Below are positions 1 to 8,674 of a DNA stretch of 64,000 nucleotides, in pieces (positions within the stretch are counted from its first letter, which is position 1; every line of letters begins with the position of its first letter). The DNA lies in contig CAADGV010000006.1 in assembly GCA_900696645.1 (NCBI GenBank), positions 62,001-126,000 of the forward strand. The letters are read 5' to 3'. Source of the stretch: an uncultured Chlorobiota bacterium (GTDB lineage Bacteria; Bacteroidota; Ignavibacteria; UBA10030; UBA6906). Both the position numbers and the translations under genes were made by a program. The notes under the pieces were generated by a model. It was not told where the DNA came from and ran no database searches. It was given only the letters and a program-made list of their open reading frames with translations.

Positions 1-889
1 GATTGCGCTGCAACTGCAATTCCGCCGAGTTGATGATTGCGCCCCTTGGAATGTGCGACACATCGAAACGCAATCTGCTGCGATAGGCAATCCCGGCTTG
101 CGTAACAAGATGTTGAGGGTCGAGAGGAAAAGGAAATACATCCGCCACATACGTATCTTGGCCAATCTGGCTTTCGAACCGCAACCGGGTTGTATCGGAA
201 ACTGGAACATTTGCCCCGCGGGCAACCACATTCAGTTTGGGTTGAAAATCAGATGAATCAAATCCGAATGCATGAAATCCTCTGATGAGCGATGCGTTGG
301 ATGTCGGGACGAGAATGATGCCGTTGTTTGTTGTTGTGTTGGACCGGAACCAGCTTGCGACCATTGCCGTATCGATATCTACGGAAATGTACTGCGTATC
401 GGCGCCGACTGTAGAAGAGTAGGTTCCCTTTACAACAGGATCATAGAAGTTTGTCGAGTCGGCTGTGGGCCATGTGAGTGTACCTTCGGCCCATGAGGTA
501 TTAATACTGTGAACATTGAAGCCGAGTAATCCTGCGGAATCGCCGCGCCAACTGACGAGCCGCAATGTTATTTTTGCGGAGAGAATATCAAGCGTGTCGA
601 TCGGCGAACCGAGCGTGAACCGTATTGCCGCGTACGCCTTGTAGTTGCCGGTTCTTCCGACAAAGTTCTGACGTAACGGAGAAGCAAGCCCGTCCGCAGG
701 AATGCGCTGCAGAAACGACGTATCGCTTATTGCAAACAGAACCGTGTCGCGTATGATCACATCCCGCGTCAACAGTCCTGAACCCGGCGTGTCGGGATTT
801 GTGATTGACTCGCTGCACGATGTGAGCGCGAATGCCGTTAAAAGGCAGCATACCACCAAACGGCCCCTCTGTTTCAACCCATCACTCAT
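1..889 (-). CDS. Lipoprotein with DNRLRE-like repeats, C-terminus outside the window
   Basis: This is a 296-residue N-terminal fragment that reads off the left edge. It starts with a lipoprotein signal (basic N-terminus, hydrophobic core, lipobox LTSC with the lipid-bearing Cys at residue 25). The body has repeats of the DNRLRE kind: 'AAIRFTLGSPIDTLDILSAK' then W-E-G-x-L-T-W, an aspartate-rich 'SVDID' turn and a 'GIILVP' strand. A second unit begins near residue 235 and is cut by the edge. AAGGAG lies 10-15 bases before the ATG. The start overlaps the end of the phosphatase gene by 8 bases (ATGAGTGA), so it is translationally coupled to glgA-gmhB. The role is unknown; it is probably a surface-anchored adhesion or scaffold protein. 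Confidence 0.75.
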   Translation of the reverse strand, partial: MSDGLKQRGRLVVCCLLTAFALTSCSESITNPDTPGSGLLTRDVIIRDTVLFAISDTSFLQRIPADGLASPLRQNFVGRTGNYKAYAAIRFTLGSPIDTLDILSAKITLRLVSWRGDSAGLLGFNVHSINTSWAEGTLTWPTADSTNFYDPVVKGTYSSTVGADTQYISVDIDTAMVASWFRSNTTTNNGIILVPTSNASLIRGFHAFGFDSSDFQPKLNVVARGANVPVSDTTRLRFESQIGQDTYVADVFPFPLDPQHLVTQAGIAYRSRLRFDVSHIPRGAIINSAELQLQRN

Positions 890-1472
890 TATGACTTCTC
901 ACTCCTTTACGTTTGTCCAGTATAAACTCTGTCGCTTCAATGATTGACGCTGCAACATGCCCTATCGGGATGTTCTGTTCACGGCAGGTGAGCAACGATT
1001 GCTTTCCGTATCCTGTTTGCACGAGAATCGTTGTAGCGCCCACCGTATTCCCCGCCTGCATATCCACAACACTGTCTCCTACTACGAATGAACGCTGCAA
1101 GTCGAAATTGAATTCCTTCGATGCTTTGATCAGCATGCCGGGCTTCGGCTTCCGGCAATCACATTCCACATTGTAGGGAGCAATACCTGCGGTCGGATGG
1201 TGAGGGCAGTAGTAAATGCCGTCGAGTGTTGCTCCCTCGTGTGCCAACTCGGCTCTCAGCTTTGCATGAATCGGGATGAGATCCGCCTCAGTCAGGAATC
1301 CCCGCGCAACGCCGGATTGATTTGAGATGACGCATGTTACAAGCCCAGCATTGTTGAGCCGCCGCACCGAAGCCGCTGCACCGTCGATGAGCCGCAAATC
1401 GTCAGGTGTGCGAAGATAATCGACCTCGATGTTGAGTGTTCCGTCGCGGTCGAGAAAGACGCCTGCTGCCAT
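882..1472 (-). CDS. gmhB: HAD phosphatase, D-glycero-D-manno-heptose-1,7-bisphosphate 7-phosphatase type
   Basis: The 196-aa HAD protein opens with FLDRDGTLN (nucleophile Asp8, acid Asp10). It carries the zinc-loop pattern of GmhB and histidinol-phosphate phosphatases: YYCPHHPT followed by CDCRKPKPGM. Then comes FVVGDSVVDMQAG, the C-terminal metal-binding Asp motif. GmhB removes the C7 phosphate of heptose bisphosphate on the way to ADP-heptose for LPS core, which fits a genome that also carries lptF/lptG. It follows glgA after a single base and overlaps the lipoprotein gene by 8 bases. Histidinol phosphatase is the alternative, but no his genes are nearby. Confidence 0.82.
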   Translation of the reverse strand: MAAGVFLDRDGTLNIEVDYLRTPDDLRLIDGAAASVRRLNNAGLVTCVISNQSGVARGFLTEADLIPIHAKLRAELAHEGATLDGIYYCPHHPTAGIAPYNVECDCRKPKPGMLIKASKEFNFDLQRSFVVGDSVVDMQAGNTVGATTILVQTGYGKQSLLTCREQNIPIGHVAASIIEATEFILDKRKGVRSHNE

Positions 1473-1473
1473 A

Positions 1474-2949
1474 CTATTGCAGCAGTTTCTTGTACAGGTT
1501 GATGTACTTCTTTGCTGAAGCCTCCCACGAAAAATCCTTGCTCATCGCGTTCTTCTGAATCTTTCTCCACAACGCTTGATTGCCGAACTGTTGAATGGCA
1601 TGCTGAATAACAGACAGCAGCGCTTTGCTGTCGTATTCTTCGAACTTGAATCCCGTTCCGGTTCCTTTCGCCGGTTCCACTTGTTCAACTGTTTCGTCAA
1701 GACCGCCGGTGGCGCGTACAATCGGGATTGTGCCGTACTTCATGCTGTAGAGTTGGTTCAGCCCGCAAGGCTCGTACCGTGAAGGCATAAGGAACATGTC
1801 GCTACCTGCCTCAATCCAGTGTGCCAACTCCTGATCGAAGCGGAGACAGACACCGAATTTTTCGGGATATTTCTTTGCCGCTTTCTCGAAGAGCGCGTGA
1901 TATTTCTTTTCACCGACTCCCAATAACACGAACTGTGCGTTCAATTTCGCCAGCTTGTCGATGATCTCACCAATCAAATCAAAACCCTTCTGGTCGGCAA
2001 GCCGTGAAATAATTCCGATGACCGGCGTTGATTCTTTGAACGGCATCTTCATCCGGGCAAGCAACGCCTTCTTGTTCTCCAGCTTCAGCTCGATTTTCTT
2101 CAGGCTGTACTGCTGGGGAATCAATTCATCTGTTTCCGGATTCCATTTCTCGACATCCATCCCGTTCGTTATGCCTACAAGATGGCGCTTTCGTTTCTGG
2201 AGAACTGACTGAAGTCCGCAGCCGTATTCTTCGGTGGTGCGGATCTCCTCCGCGTACTTTGTGCTGACGGCGGTTATCACGTCGGCGTGCAGTAAACCTG
2301 CCTTCAGAAAATTTGTCCTCCCGTTATGGAGAACATCTTCCTCGAGTTCCGGCGGAAGCAGGGTCTTTGCGAATGAGGTTTTCGGGAAGTCACCCTGGTA
2401 CGCGAGGTTATGAATTGTGAGAACACTCTTGGTATTCTTGTAGAACTTATCGTCTTTATAAAGCGTTTTCAGATATGCGGGGATGAGGGCCGTGTGCCAA
2501 TCGTTGCAATGAATAATATCCGGTTGCCATCCCATCTTCTTCAGCATTTCGAGGACACCGCGGCAGAAGAAAATAAAGCGAACATCGTTGTCCGGAAACG
2601 CTTTCTTGGAATCGGGATGCACGTACAAGCCCGGCCGCCCGAACAGGTCGGGATTGTCGAGCAGATACACCTGGACTTTGGTGAACGTTCCCAGAATGAA
2701 GGATGATTTTACATTTGCCTTGAGAATCTTATCGCCGACCGGAACATCTATTCCTTGCAGCCGGATCATGTCGTGCAATTTAGACGGAGAATTCTTGATG
2801 CTGCCGTAGCGCGGAAGCATGATCCGAACTTCGAGGCCAAGATTGTAGATGGTGTGAGGTAAGGCGCCTGAAACGTCAGCGAGACCTCCGGTTTTTGCAA
2901 ATGGCTCAACTTCGCTGGAAATGAACAACACCTGAATTGGTTTCGCCAT
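1474..2949 (-). CDS. glgA: Glycogen/starch synthase (GT5)
   Basis: The 491-aa protein transfers glucose from ADP- or UDP-glucose to the growing alpha-1,4-glucan. The N-terminal motif FAKTGGLADV binds the sugar nucleotide. HCNDWHTALIP, TIHNLAYQG, GITNGMDVEKWNP, ISRLADQKGFD and the C-terminal MPSRYEPCGLNQL with 'ATGGLDETV' are all typical of family GT5. The reading frame stays open for about 170 codons further upstream, but family similarity begins at MAKPIQVLFISSE, so that ATG (2947-2949) is chosen; it lacks a clear ribosome site. It is first in a minus-strand group with gmhB and the lipoprotein, and diverges from the porU promoter. Confidence 0.93.
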   Translation of the reverse strand: MAKPIQVLFISSEVEPFAKTGGLADVSGALPHTIYNLGLEVRIMLPRYGSIKNSPSKLHDMIRLQGIDVPVGDKILKANVKSSFILGTFTKVQVYLLDNPDLFGRPGLYVHPDSKKAFPDNDVRFIFFCRGVLEMLKKMGWQPDIIHCNDWHTALIPAYLKTLYKDDKFYKNTKSVLTIHNLAYQGDFPKTSFAKTLLPPELEEDVLHNGRTNFLKAGLLHADVITAVSTKYAEEIRTTEEYGCGLQSVLQKRKRHLVGITNGMDVEKWNPETDELIPQQYSLKKIELKLENKKALLARMKMPFKESTPVIGIISRLADQKGFDLIGEIIDKLAKLNAQFVLLGVGEKKYHALFEKAAKKYPEKFGVCLRFDQELAHWIEAGSDMFLMPSRYEPCGLNQLYSMKYGTIPIVRATGGLDETVEQVEPAKGTGTGFKFEEYDSKALLSVIQHAIQQFGNQALWRKIQKNAMSKDFSWEASAKKYINLYKKLLQ

Positions 2950-3093
2950 GCGGGCCCGGGTTGTGGAACGTACTTGATTGTGTGATGAAAACAACACAAA
3001 TCTAATCAAACTGCGGCTGAGAATCAATGAACTCGCGGATAGCGAAAACCGGCTCCGATTCGTAACCCTCCAGGCCTGCGACACAAAATTCTC

Positions 3094-3122
3094 TTGACAT
3101 TCAAGTCCACCTTGTCTATATT
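3094..3122 (+). promoter_or_regulatory. Sigma-70-type promoter upstream of the RNA candidate and porU
   Basis: TTGACA (3094-3099), a 17-base spacer and TATATT (3117-3122) form a near-consensus promoter. Transcription should start near 3129, leaving about 230 bases before porU that hold the structured element described next. Confidence 0.65.
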
Positions 3123-3128
3123 TTTTCA

Positions 3129-3285
3129 AATAATTGACGCATGTTCGACTGGAGTGCAGCCTATAGAGTTGTTCGGTAAAGGTTTCGGCAAGAGATGCAG
3201 TTAGGGCGTTACTCTTGCAGGGGGTTGGAGATTGAGGGGGAACCTTTAGCGAACACAAGAACCAATGGCGGTAGCTCCATTTTTT
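3129..3285 (+). ncRNA. Candidate structured small RNA or leader before porU
   Basis: From the predicted transcription start the sequence folds into a long rod. Bases 3171-3184 pair with 3241-3254 at 13 of 14 positions (GTTCGGTAAAGGTT with AACCTTTAGCGAAC). Inside it, GCAAGAG (3188-3194) pairs perfectly with CTCTTGC (3212-3218), leaving a purine-rich internal strand at 3219-3240. A short hairpin (AATGG 3264-3268 with CCATT 3277-3281) followed by six T could end the transcript. It matches no family I recognise with certainty. A 6S-like RNA or an attenuating 5' leader of porU are the two readings. The pairing is seen; function is inference. Confidence 0.4.
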
Positions 3286-3359
3286 GTTTGCCGCCGGGTG
3301 TTGCAGATACTGTGTAACGTTCGGCTTTTTGTTTTTGTCAGATTTCAGAAGAGGGCAGC

Positions 3360-6300
3360 ATGAAACTACGACTCGGAGTGCTTCTGGCCGCAGCCGTTTT
3401 CTTCGTATCCGCGGGCGGGGCAGGAACGAACGAATCGAATGACGTGCGTATTTTGTTTTCAACGGAACAATCCATTCAACTTGAGTTTACCCCCAAGCAT
3501 TTTACGCCAAACACAATCAGAGAGAATGGGCGCGAATTTGTTGACTATTCCTTCGAGAACGCAATCCCCCTCGCAGGTATGAGGGAATCGGGAGTGCCGG
3601 ACCTGAAGTTTCGGTTGCTGCCGCTCGGTTTTCAATCTACCGAAAACAACTTTGTTCAGGTAATCACGGTTGAGTATGAGGATATTCCCAACGTGCTGCT
3701 AAAGCCTGTTCCTGCGCTGCATGTGGTGGATGACATGCTGACCATTAAGGAATATCCCATCGACGCTACACGATACGGCAGCAATCAATTTCTGCCATCC
3801 GCAGTTGCCGAACTTTCGCCTGTTGAGCAGACCCGCAGTATGTACATTGGCGGCGTGAAGATTTTCCCCCTTCAATATAATCCTGTTACAAGAACCCTGA
3901 GACGCTACAGCCGCATTGTCGTTGAAGTTGTGTACGGAGCCCCCGCTTTGCAGCGGGCCGTGAATGATGACGATATGCTGTTTAACGGAATGCTTCTCAA
4001 TAGAGAAACAGCACGAACCTGGAAATTCGGCGAGTCGCGGGCTCTCAACCGTACTACAGGCGCGCCAAGTGTGCTTGCAAGCGGCGCGTGGTATCGCCTC
4101 ACGGTTGCAGATGAAGGGATGTATATTCTCGATGCGAGTTGGTTCACGGCTAACGGCATCAACCTCTCCGGAACCGACCCGCGCACAATCAAGATTTACG
4201 GAAACGGCGGCGAACAGCTTCGTGAAGGACTTGCAGCTCCCCGGCCCGTTGATCTGGTGGAGAACGCCATTTTCGTGCAGGGTGAAGATGACGGCCAATT
4301 CAATCAGGGCGATCATGTGATTTTCTACGGCAAGGCCGTGCAGGGGATCAAGTATGATGCGGCTCGGAAAACCCTCCGGCACTACATCCACAATTATAGC
4401 AGAGTCAATTACTACTGGCTGACATTCGGCGGGCAACCCGGAAAGAGGATGCAACTTCAGGCTTCCGTCACGGATCCGGCGACAATCACGCCCAACTCGT
4501 TCATGGATGCCGTGTGGGTGGAACCTGACACGGTGAACTTGCTGAAGTCCGGCAAAAGTTGGCTCAGCTTTCCCATCAATCCCGGCGGAACGCAGTTGCG
4601 CATGTTTCCTCTTGCCGGACTCGTCATCAGCGAGCCGAGAACATACCGCTTCACGCTTGTTGCCGGATCGAGCACGGGTTCGACGTTCAATGTGAGGGAA
4701 AGCGGAAACCTGATCGGCGCGTACAACATTTTCGGTGTTGGCGGAGAGACGATTGCACGCGATGCTTCGTTTGAGCTTACAGGCGATTTCCCGATTCAGA
4801 ATAACACGAGCCAACTCGGCTTCGAGTTCCGTTCCAACGATCCGGGCGCAAGCGGCTGGTTGGATTGGGTCGAGATTGTGTACCGCCGACTGTTCGAGCC
4901 GGTGAACAACTACCTGCGCTTCCGCTCTCCCGATACAACCGGCGTTGTAGAATACCAGCTCGGCCAGTTCACCGGCACGACGTCGGTATTTGACGTCACC
5001 GACTACGCAAATGTGAAAAGGATCGGGGCAAGTGCCGGAGTCTTTCGTGCCCAGCAGTCAGCAGGAGGAGTTTCGGAGTACATCGCGTTGGGAAGCAGCG
5101 CATACAAGGTGCCCGCCGCAGTTGTTTCCATCCCAAACCAGAATCTCCGCGGTAACGCGCAACAGTACGATTTCATCATCATCACATCACAGGAGTTTGC
5201 CTCTGCCGCCAACAGGTTGAAAGCGCATCGTGAAAATCCGGCCTACGGTGGATTGACAACGATTGTCGTGGATGTGAATCAGATCTACAACGAATTCAAT
5301 GCAGGCGTTCCCGACGTGACGGCGATCCGGGATTTTCTGAAGTACGCTTATGAGAACTGGCCGGTCAATGCGCCGAAATTTGTATGCTTCTTAGGACAGG
5401 GCTCATACGATTATAAAGGCGTTCTTGGCACAAAAACCAACTATGTGCCGACCTGGCAGCGTACGGAGAATCCGTATGACGACGTGTACAGTTCCTCATC
5501 CGACGATTATTTTGTCCGGAATCTCAACAACAGGCCCTTCATGGTTACCGGCAGGTTGAACGCCCGCAACGTTCAGCAGGCGGATCAGCTGGTGAACAGA
5601 GTGATTGCTTACGATACACAATCGGCGAGAGACAGCTGGAAGTTTCGAGCGATGTTTGTGGGAGATGATGGATGGGTAGGAGGGGCAAACTCAGAGGGCG
5701 ACATTCACACGCGCGGGGCCGAGAGCATCGCTAACCTTACTCCGTTGATTTTCGAAAAGAAGAAAGTCTATCTCGAAGAATATCCCACCGTTGTCTCAGC
5801 GCTGAGCCGTCGCAAGCCGGGCGCATACCAGGATATCATCGACGAAATCAACCGCGGCGTTCTGATTGTGAATTTTGTCGGTCACGGCAATCCGACAGTC
5901 TGGACGCACGAAGCAGTCTTCAGCACGCAAACGTCCATTCCGCAACTGTTCAATGCGAACAAGCTTTCGTACTTTTTCGGAGCAACCTGCAATTTCTCGC
6001 AATTCGACGATCCGAGCCGGGAAACCGGCAGCGAGCTCCTGATGAACAGACCGGAGGGAGGCGCAATTGGAGTTGTGTCGGCATCACGCAAAGTTTTCTC
6101 AAGCTCGAACGAAGCGTTGAACCGGGGAATTTTCGTGAACATGTTCCGGCAGGATATTCACGGTCGGGTGCTTGTTGATCGCGTGGCAACGGCCCTGTTC
6201 TTGTACAAAGCCGCGGGCGGAAGCTTTGATCTTTTGAATGATGAAAAATATCTCGCGTTGGGAGATCCGACGCAACAACTCCAATTTCCCCGCGGATATG

Positions 6301-7397
6301 TTGCTATCGATACGATCAATTCCGAGCCTGTTGATTTCGTCAACGGCATACCGCGTACCTCGCCTATTCAATTGAAGTCGCTGGCCCGCATCAATGTCAA
6401 AGGCTCGATTCGGAATGAAGCGAATGCTCTCGACTCACTGAGACAAGGTCAGCTGACGTTGATTGTGAACGATGCAATGCGCTCGATTCTCATTCCTGCC
6501 TATAATTGGTCGTATTCTGTCGTCGGAAGCTTGATTTATCGCGGCGAAAACTCCATTTCAAACGGAAGATTCTCGGCCACATTCATCGTTCCCAAAGATA
6601 TTGCCTACGCTGATTCCACGGCACGCGGGAGACTTGTCGGGTATTTTCTGGGCTCTGACGCCACTTCCGATGGAGTCGGATATACTTCCAACGTAGCGGT
6701 CAGTGGAACCGACACAACCGCCCGTCCCGATACAATCGGACCGGCGATGCGGATCATGCTCGGACACTCCTATGAGAGCAGCCTTTCATTCCGCGATGGC
6801 GATGTTGTAAGCGAGAGTCCCATTTTGTTTGTTGACTTGGAGGATTCAAGCGGCATCAACACATCTACCTCCGGATTGGGGCACCGTATTGAGGCCTGGT
6901 TCAATGGAAGCGCGCAAAGCAGGGACATGACGGAATTCTACACAAGCAGGCTGGATAATTTCCAGGCAGGAACCGTGCGCTATCCCTTGCGTGATTTGCA
7001 GAGAGGTCAGAATACTGTCCGCGTTCGTGCATGGGATACGTACAATAATGCCCGGACAAGCGAGGCATATTTCCGGGTTCTCTCGAACGAACAACTGCAG
7101 GTTGTGGATGTATTCAATTATCCCAACCCGTTCACAACCGGAACCGCATTCACATTCCGCCATAACCAACAGATGCCCGTCAACGCAACAATCAAAATCT
7201 ATACGATTGCAGGACGGCTCATTCAAACGCTGGACAGATTCGGCGCGGCCGACTCCTATGTTGCAATACCATGGGATGGGCGTGACCGGGATGGTGATGT
7301 TCTGGCAAATGGTGTATATTTATACAAGGTTCTTGTGCGGACAATCGACGGCAGGTACAGCAGCGAAACACTAGGCAAGCTTGCAATCGCAAAATAG
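3360..7397 (+). CDS. porU: Type IX secretion system sortase PorU (C25 cysteine peptidase)
   Basis: The 1345-aa exported protein has a signal peptide at residues 1-20. PorU cleaves the C-terminal signal of T9SS cargo at the cell surface and attaches cargo to anionic LPS. A gingipain-type C25 domain lies in the middle: catalytic His842 in NFVGHGNPTVW and catalytic Cys877 in FFGATCNFSQFD, the spacing expected of the dyad. Upstream are jelly-roll-like and propeptide segments; downstream is an Ig-like region. Residues about 1255-1345 form a T9SS-type C-terminal domain (FNYPNPFTTGT, IYTIAGRLI, WDGRDRDGDVLANGVYLYKV). PorV, its partner, follows 44 bases on. It is longer than the roughly 1150 aa of the Porphyromonas protein. 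Start: first ATG after AGAGGG. Confidence 0.93.
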   Translation: MKLRLGVLLAAAVFFVSAGGAGTNESNDVRILFSTEQSIQLEFTPKHFTPNTIRENGREFVDYSFENAIPLAGMRESGVPDLKFRLLPLGFQSTENNFVQVITVEYEDIPNVLLKPVPALHVVDDMLTIKEYPIDATRYGSNQFLPSAVAELSPVEQTRSMYIGGVKIFPLQYNPVTRTLRRYSRIVVEVVYGAPALQRAVNDDDMLFNGMLLNRETARTWKFGESRALNRTTGAPSVLASGAWYRLTVADEGMYILDASWFTANGINLSGTDPRTIKIYGNGGEQLREGLAAPRPVDLVENAIFVQGEDDGQFNQGDHVIFYGKAVQGIKYDAARKTLRHYIHNYSRVNYYWLTFGGQPGKRMQLQASVTDPATITPNSFMDAVWVEPDTVNLLKSGKSWLSFPINPGGTQLRMFPLAGLVISEPRTYRFTLVAGSSTGSTFNVRESGNLIGAYNIFGVGGETIARDASFELTGDFPIQNNTSQLGFEFRSNDPGASGWLDWVEIVYRRLFEPVNNYLRFRSPDTTGVVEYQLGQFTGTTSVFDVTDYANVKRIGASAGVFRAQQSAGGVSEYIALGSSAYKVPAAVVSIPNQNLRGNAQQYDFIIITSQEFASAANRLKAHRENPAYGGLTTIVVDVNQIYNEFNAGVPDVTAIRDFLKYAYENWPVNAPKFVCFLGQGSYDYKGVLGTKTNYVPTWQRTENPYDDVYSSSSDDYFVRNLNNRPFMVTGRLNARNVQQADQLVNRVIAYDTQSARDSWKFRAMFVGDDGWVGGANSEGDIHTRGAESIANLTPLIFEKKKVYLEEYPTVVSALSRRKPGAYQDIIDEINRGVLIVNFVGHGNPTVWTHEAVFSTQTSIPQLFNANKLSYFFGATCNFSQFDDPSRETGSELLMNRPEGGAIGVVSASRKVFSSSNEALNRGIFVNMFRQDIHGRVLVDRVATALFLYKAAGGSFDLLNDEKYLALGDPTQQLQFPRGYVAIDTINSEPVDFVNGIPRTSPIQLKSLARINVKGSIRNEANALDSLRQGQLTLIVNDAMRSILIPAYNWSYSVVGSLIYRGENSISNGRFSATFIVPKDIAYADSTARGRLVGYFLGSDATSDGVGYTSNVAVSGTDTTARPDTIGPAMRIMLGHSYESSLSFRDGDVVSESPILFVDLEDSSGINTSTSGLGHRIEAWFNGSAQSRDMTEFYTSRLDNFQAGTVRYPLRDLQRGQNTVRVRAWDTYNNARTSEAYFRVLSNEQLQVVDVFNYPNPFTTGTAFTFRHNQQMPVNATIKIYTIAGRLIQTLDRFGAADSYVAIPWDGRDRDGDVLANGVYLYKVLVRTIDGRYSSETLGKLAIAK

Positions 7398-7441
7398 GAA
7401 TTGAAAAGACGAAAAATCATTATCAGGAGGAGAGATATCTC

Positions 7442-8593
7442 ATGAAGGCATTAATCAAAGCATCGTTTGTGTGCGCGTTGGCAGTTGTGCTCGGCATGCC
7501 TGTGCCGGATACGGCACAAGCTCAGGGAGAATCGGCGGTGCCCTTTTTGCTGATTGCACCAAACTCACGGGCCGCCGGAATCGGTGAAACAGGTACGGGC
7601 TCGGTTGACGATGCCTCGGCGGTGTTCTGGAATCCCGGCGCGTTGGCGTTCATGGACGGACAGGAAGTGACGCTGACGCATGCAAACTGGCTTCCGCAGT
7701 TCGGCCTCTCGGATCTGTTCTACGAATATCTGAATTATCGCAATCGTATCGACGATATCGGCGGGACGATCGGTGTCAGCATCACCTACCTCAATCTTGG
7801 CGAGTTCGTCCGTACAAACTCCGCCGGGCTTGAAGAAGGCAAGTTCAAAGCATACGAGTTTGCCGTAACTGCCGGTTACTCAACAAAGATCTTCGACGAT
7901 CTCGGACTCGGGTTCAATGCCCGGTTTATTCGAAGTTCTCTCTCTCCGCTCGGAACCGCCGAAGAGCAAGGTTCAGGCATCGCAAATACTGTCAGTTTCG
8001 ATATTGCCATGATGTGGCGGCCGTTCGATTTGGGTCTTGATTGGCTCGATAACAAGCTCAGTATGGGCTTCAATCTCTCCAATCTCGGACCCAAAGTCAC
8101 ATACGTCGATGCCGCTCAAGCCGATCCGCTTCCGACAAATCTTCGTGTCGGGTTGGGCTATAAACTGTTTGAAGATGAATACAACAGCTTGACCTACTCT
8201 GTCGATGCAAGCCGTCTTCTCGTTCGTCGCCGTCCGGAAATCAAGGACAGTCTTGGCAACATTATTCAGGCGGCGTCGGTTGACCCTCTGCCGAAATCGT
8301 TGTTTTCGGCGTGGGGAGACGGCAGCGGCCTGAAGAAAATCAATCTCAGCATGGGAGCGGAGTACTGGTACGGCTCTCCGCGGCTGATTGCAATTCGTGT
8401 CGGACACTTTTTTGAAGATCCGAGTTTCGGAAACAGAAACTTCTGGACGTTCGGCGCCGGGTTGCGCTATGATATTTTCGGTTTCGACTTCAGCTACATT
8501 TCCGCCGCAGAAGGGCATCCGCTCTCGGACACCATCCGTTTCTCGCTGCTGATTGGCTGGGGCGCTTCAACGGCAGTGAACGTTCCACAATAA
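7442..8593 (+). CDS. porV: T9SS outer-membrane shuttle protein PorV
   Basis: The 383-aa protein has a signal peptide ending near AQAQGES. It is a FadL-like outer-membrane barrel that in T9SS collects cargo at SprA and delivers it to PorU. Family marks are FLLIAPNSRAAGIGETGTGS followed by DDASAVFWNPGALA near the mature N-terminus, alternating barrel strands, and a closing strand 'RFSLLIGWG'. Length agrees with known PorV (about 390 aa). A strong AGGAGG site precedes the ATG. It sits directly after porU, so the two are probably one transcript and form the surface sortase complex. The paralogue PorQ is less likely because the DDASAVFWNPG block matches PorV. Confidence 0.9.
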   Translation: MKALIKASFVCALAVVLGMPVPDTAQAQGESAVPFLLIAPNSRAAGIGETGTGSVDDASAVFWNPGALAFMDGQEVTLTHANWLPQFGLSDLFYEYLNYRNRIDDIGGTIGVSITYLNLGEFVRTNSAGLEEGKFKAYEFAVTAGYSTKIFDDLGLGFNARFIRSSLSPLGTAEEQGSGIANTVSFDIAMMWRPFDLGLDWLDNKLSMGFNLSNLGPKVTYVDAAQADPLPTNLRVGLGYKLFEDEYNSLTYSVDASRLLVRRRPEIKDSLGNIIQAASVDPLPKSLFSAWGDGSGLKKINLSMGAEYWYGSPRLIAIRVGHFFEDPSFGNRNFWTFGAGLRYDIFGFDFSYISAAEGHPLSDTIRFSLLIGWGASTAVNVPQ

Positions 8594-8604
8594 GTCAATT
8601 TCCT

Positions 8605-8636
8605 GCATGTCGCAGACTTCAATGTCTGCGACATGC
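8605..8636. repeat. Perfect 13-bp palindromic hairpin after porV
   Basis: GCATGTCGCAGAC, a 6-base loop, then its exact reverse complement, starting 12 bases after the porV stop. There is no T-run, so it is not a standard terminator. It resembles a dispersed REP-like palindrome that could stabilise the porUV message end. Confidence 0.6.
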
Positions 8637-8674
8637 GTGATGCAGCCTCCTCCTTATGTAGAATCTAAATCGCA

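Noticed and set aside
2950-3462. N-terminal extension of glgA
   Set aside because: About 170 extra codons before MAKPIQV run through the divergent promoter and the structured RNA region and have no family similarity.
3699-4814. 371-codon minus-strand frame inside porU
   Set aside because: It lies wholly antisense to an evident C25 sortase, has no recognisable motif, and its Arg/Ser/Cys-rich composition is typical of antisense frames.
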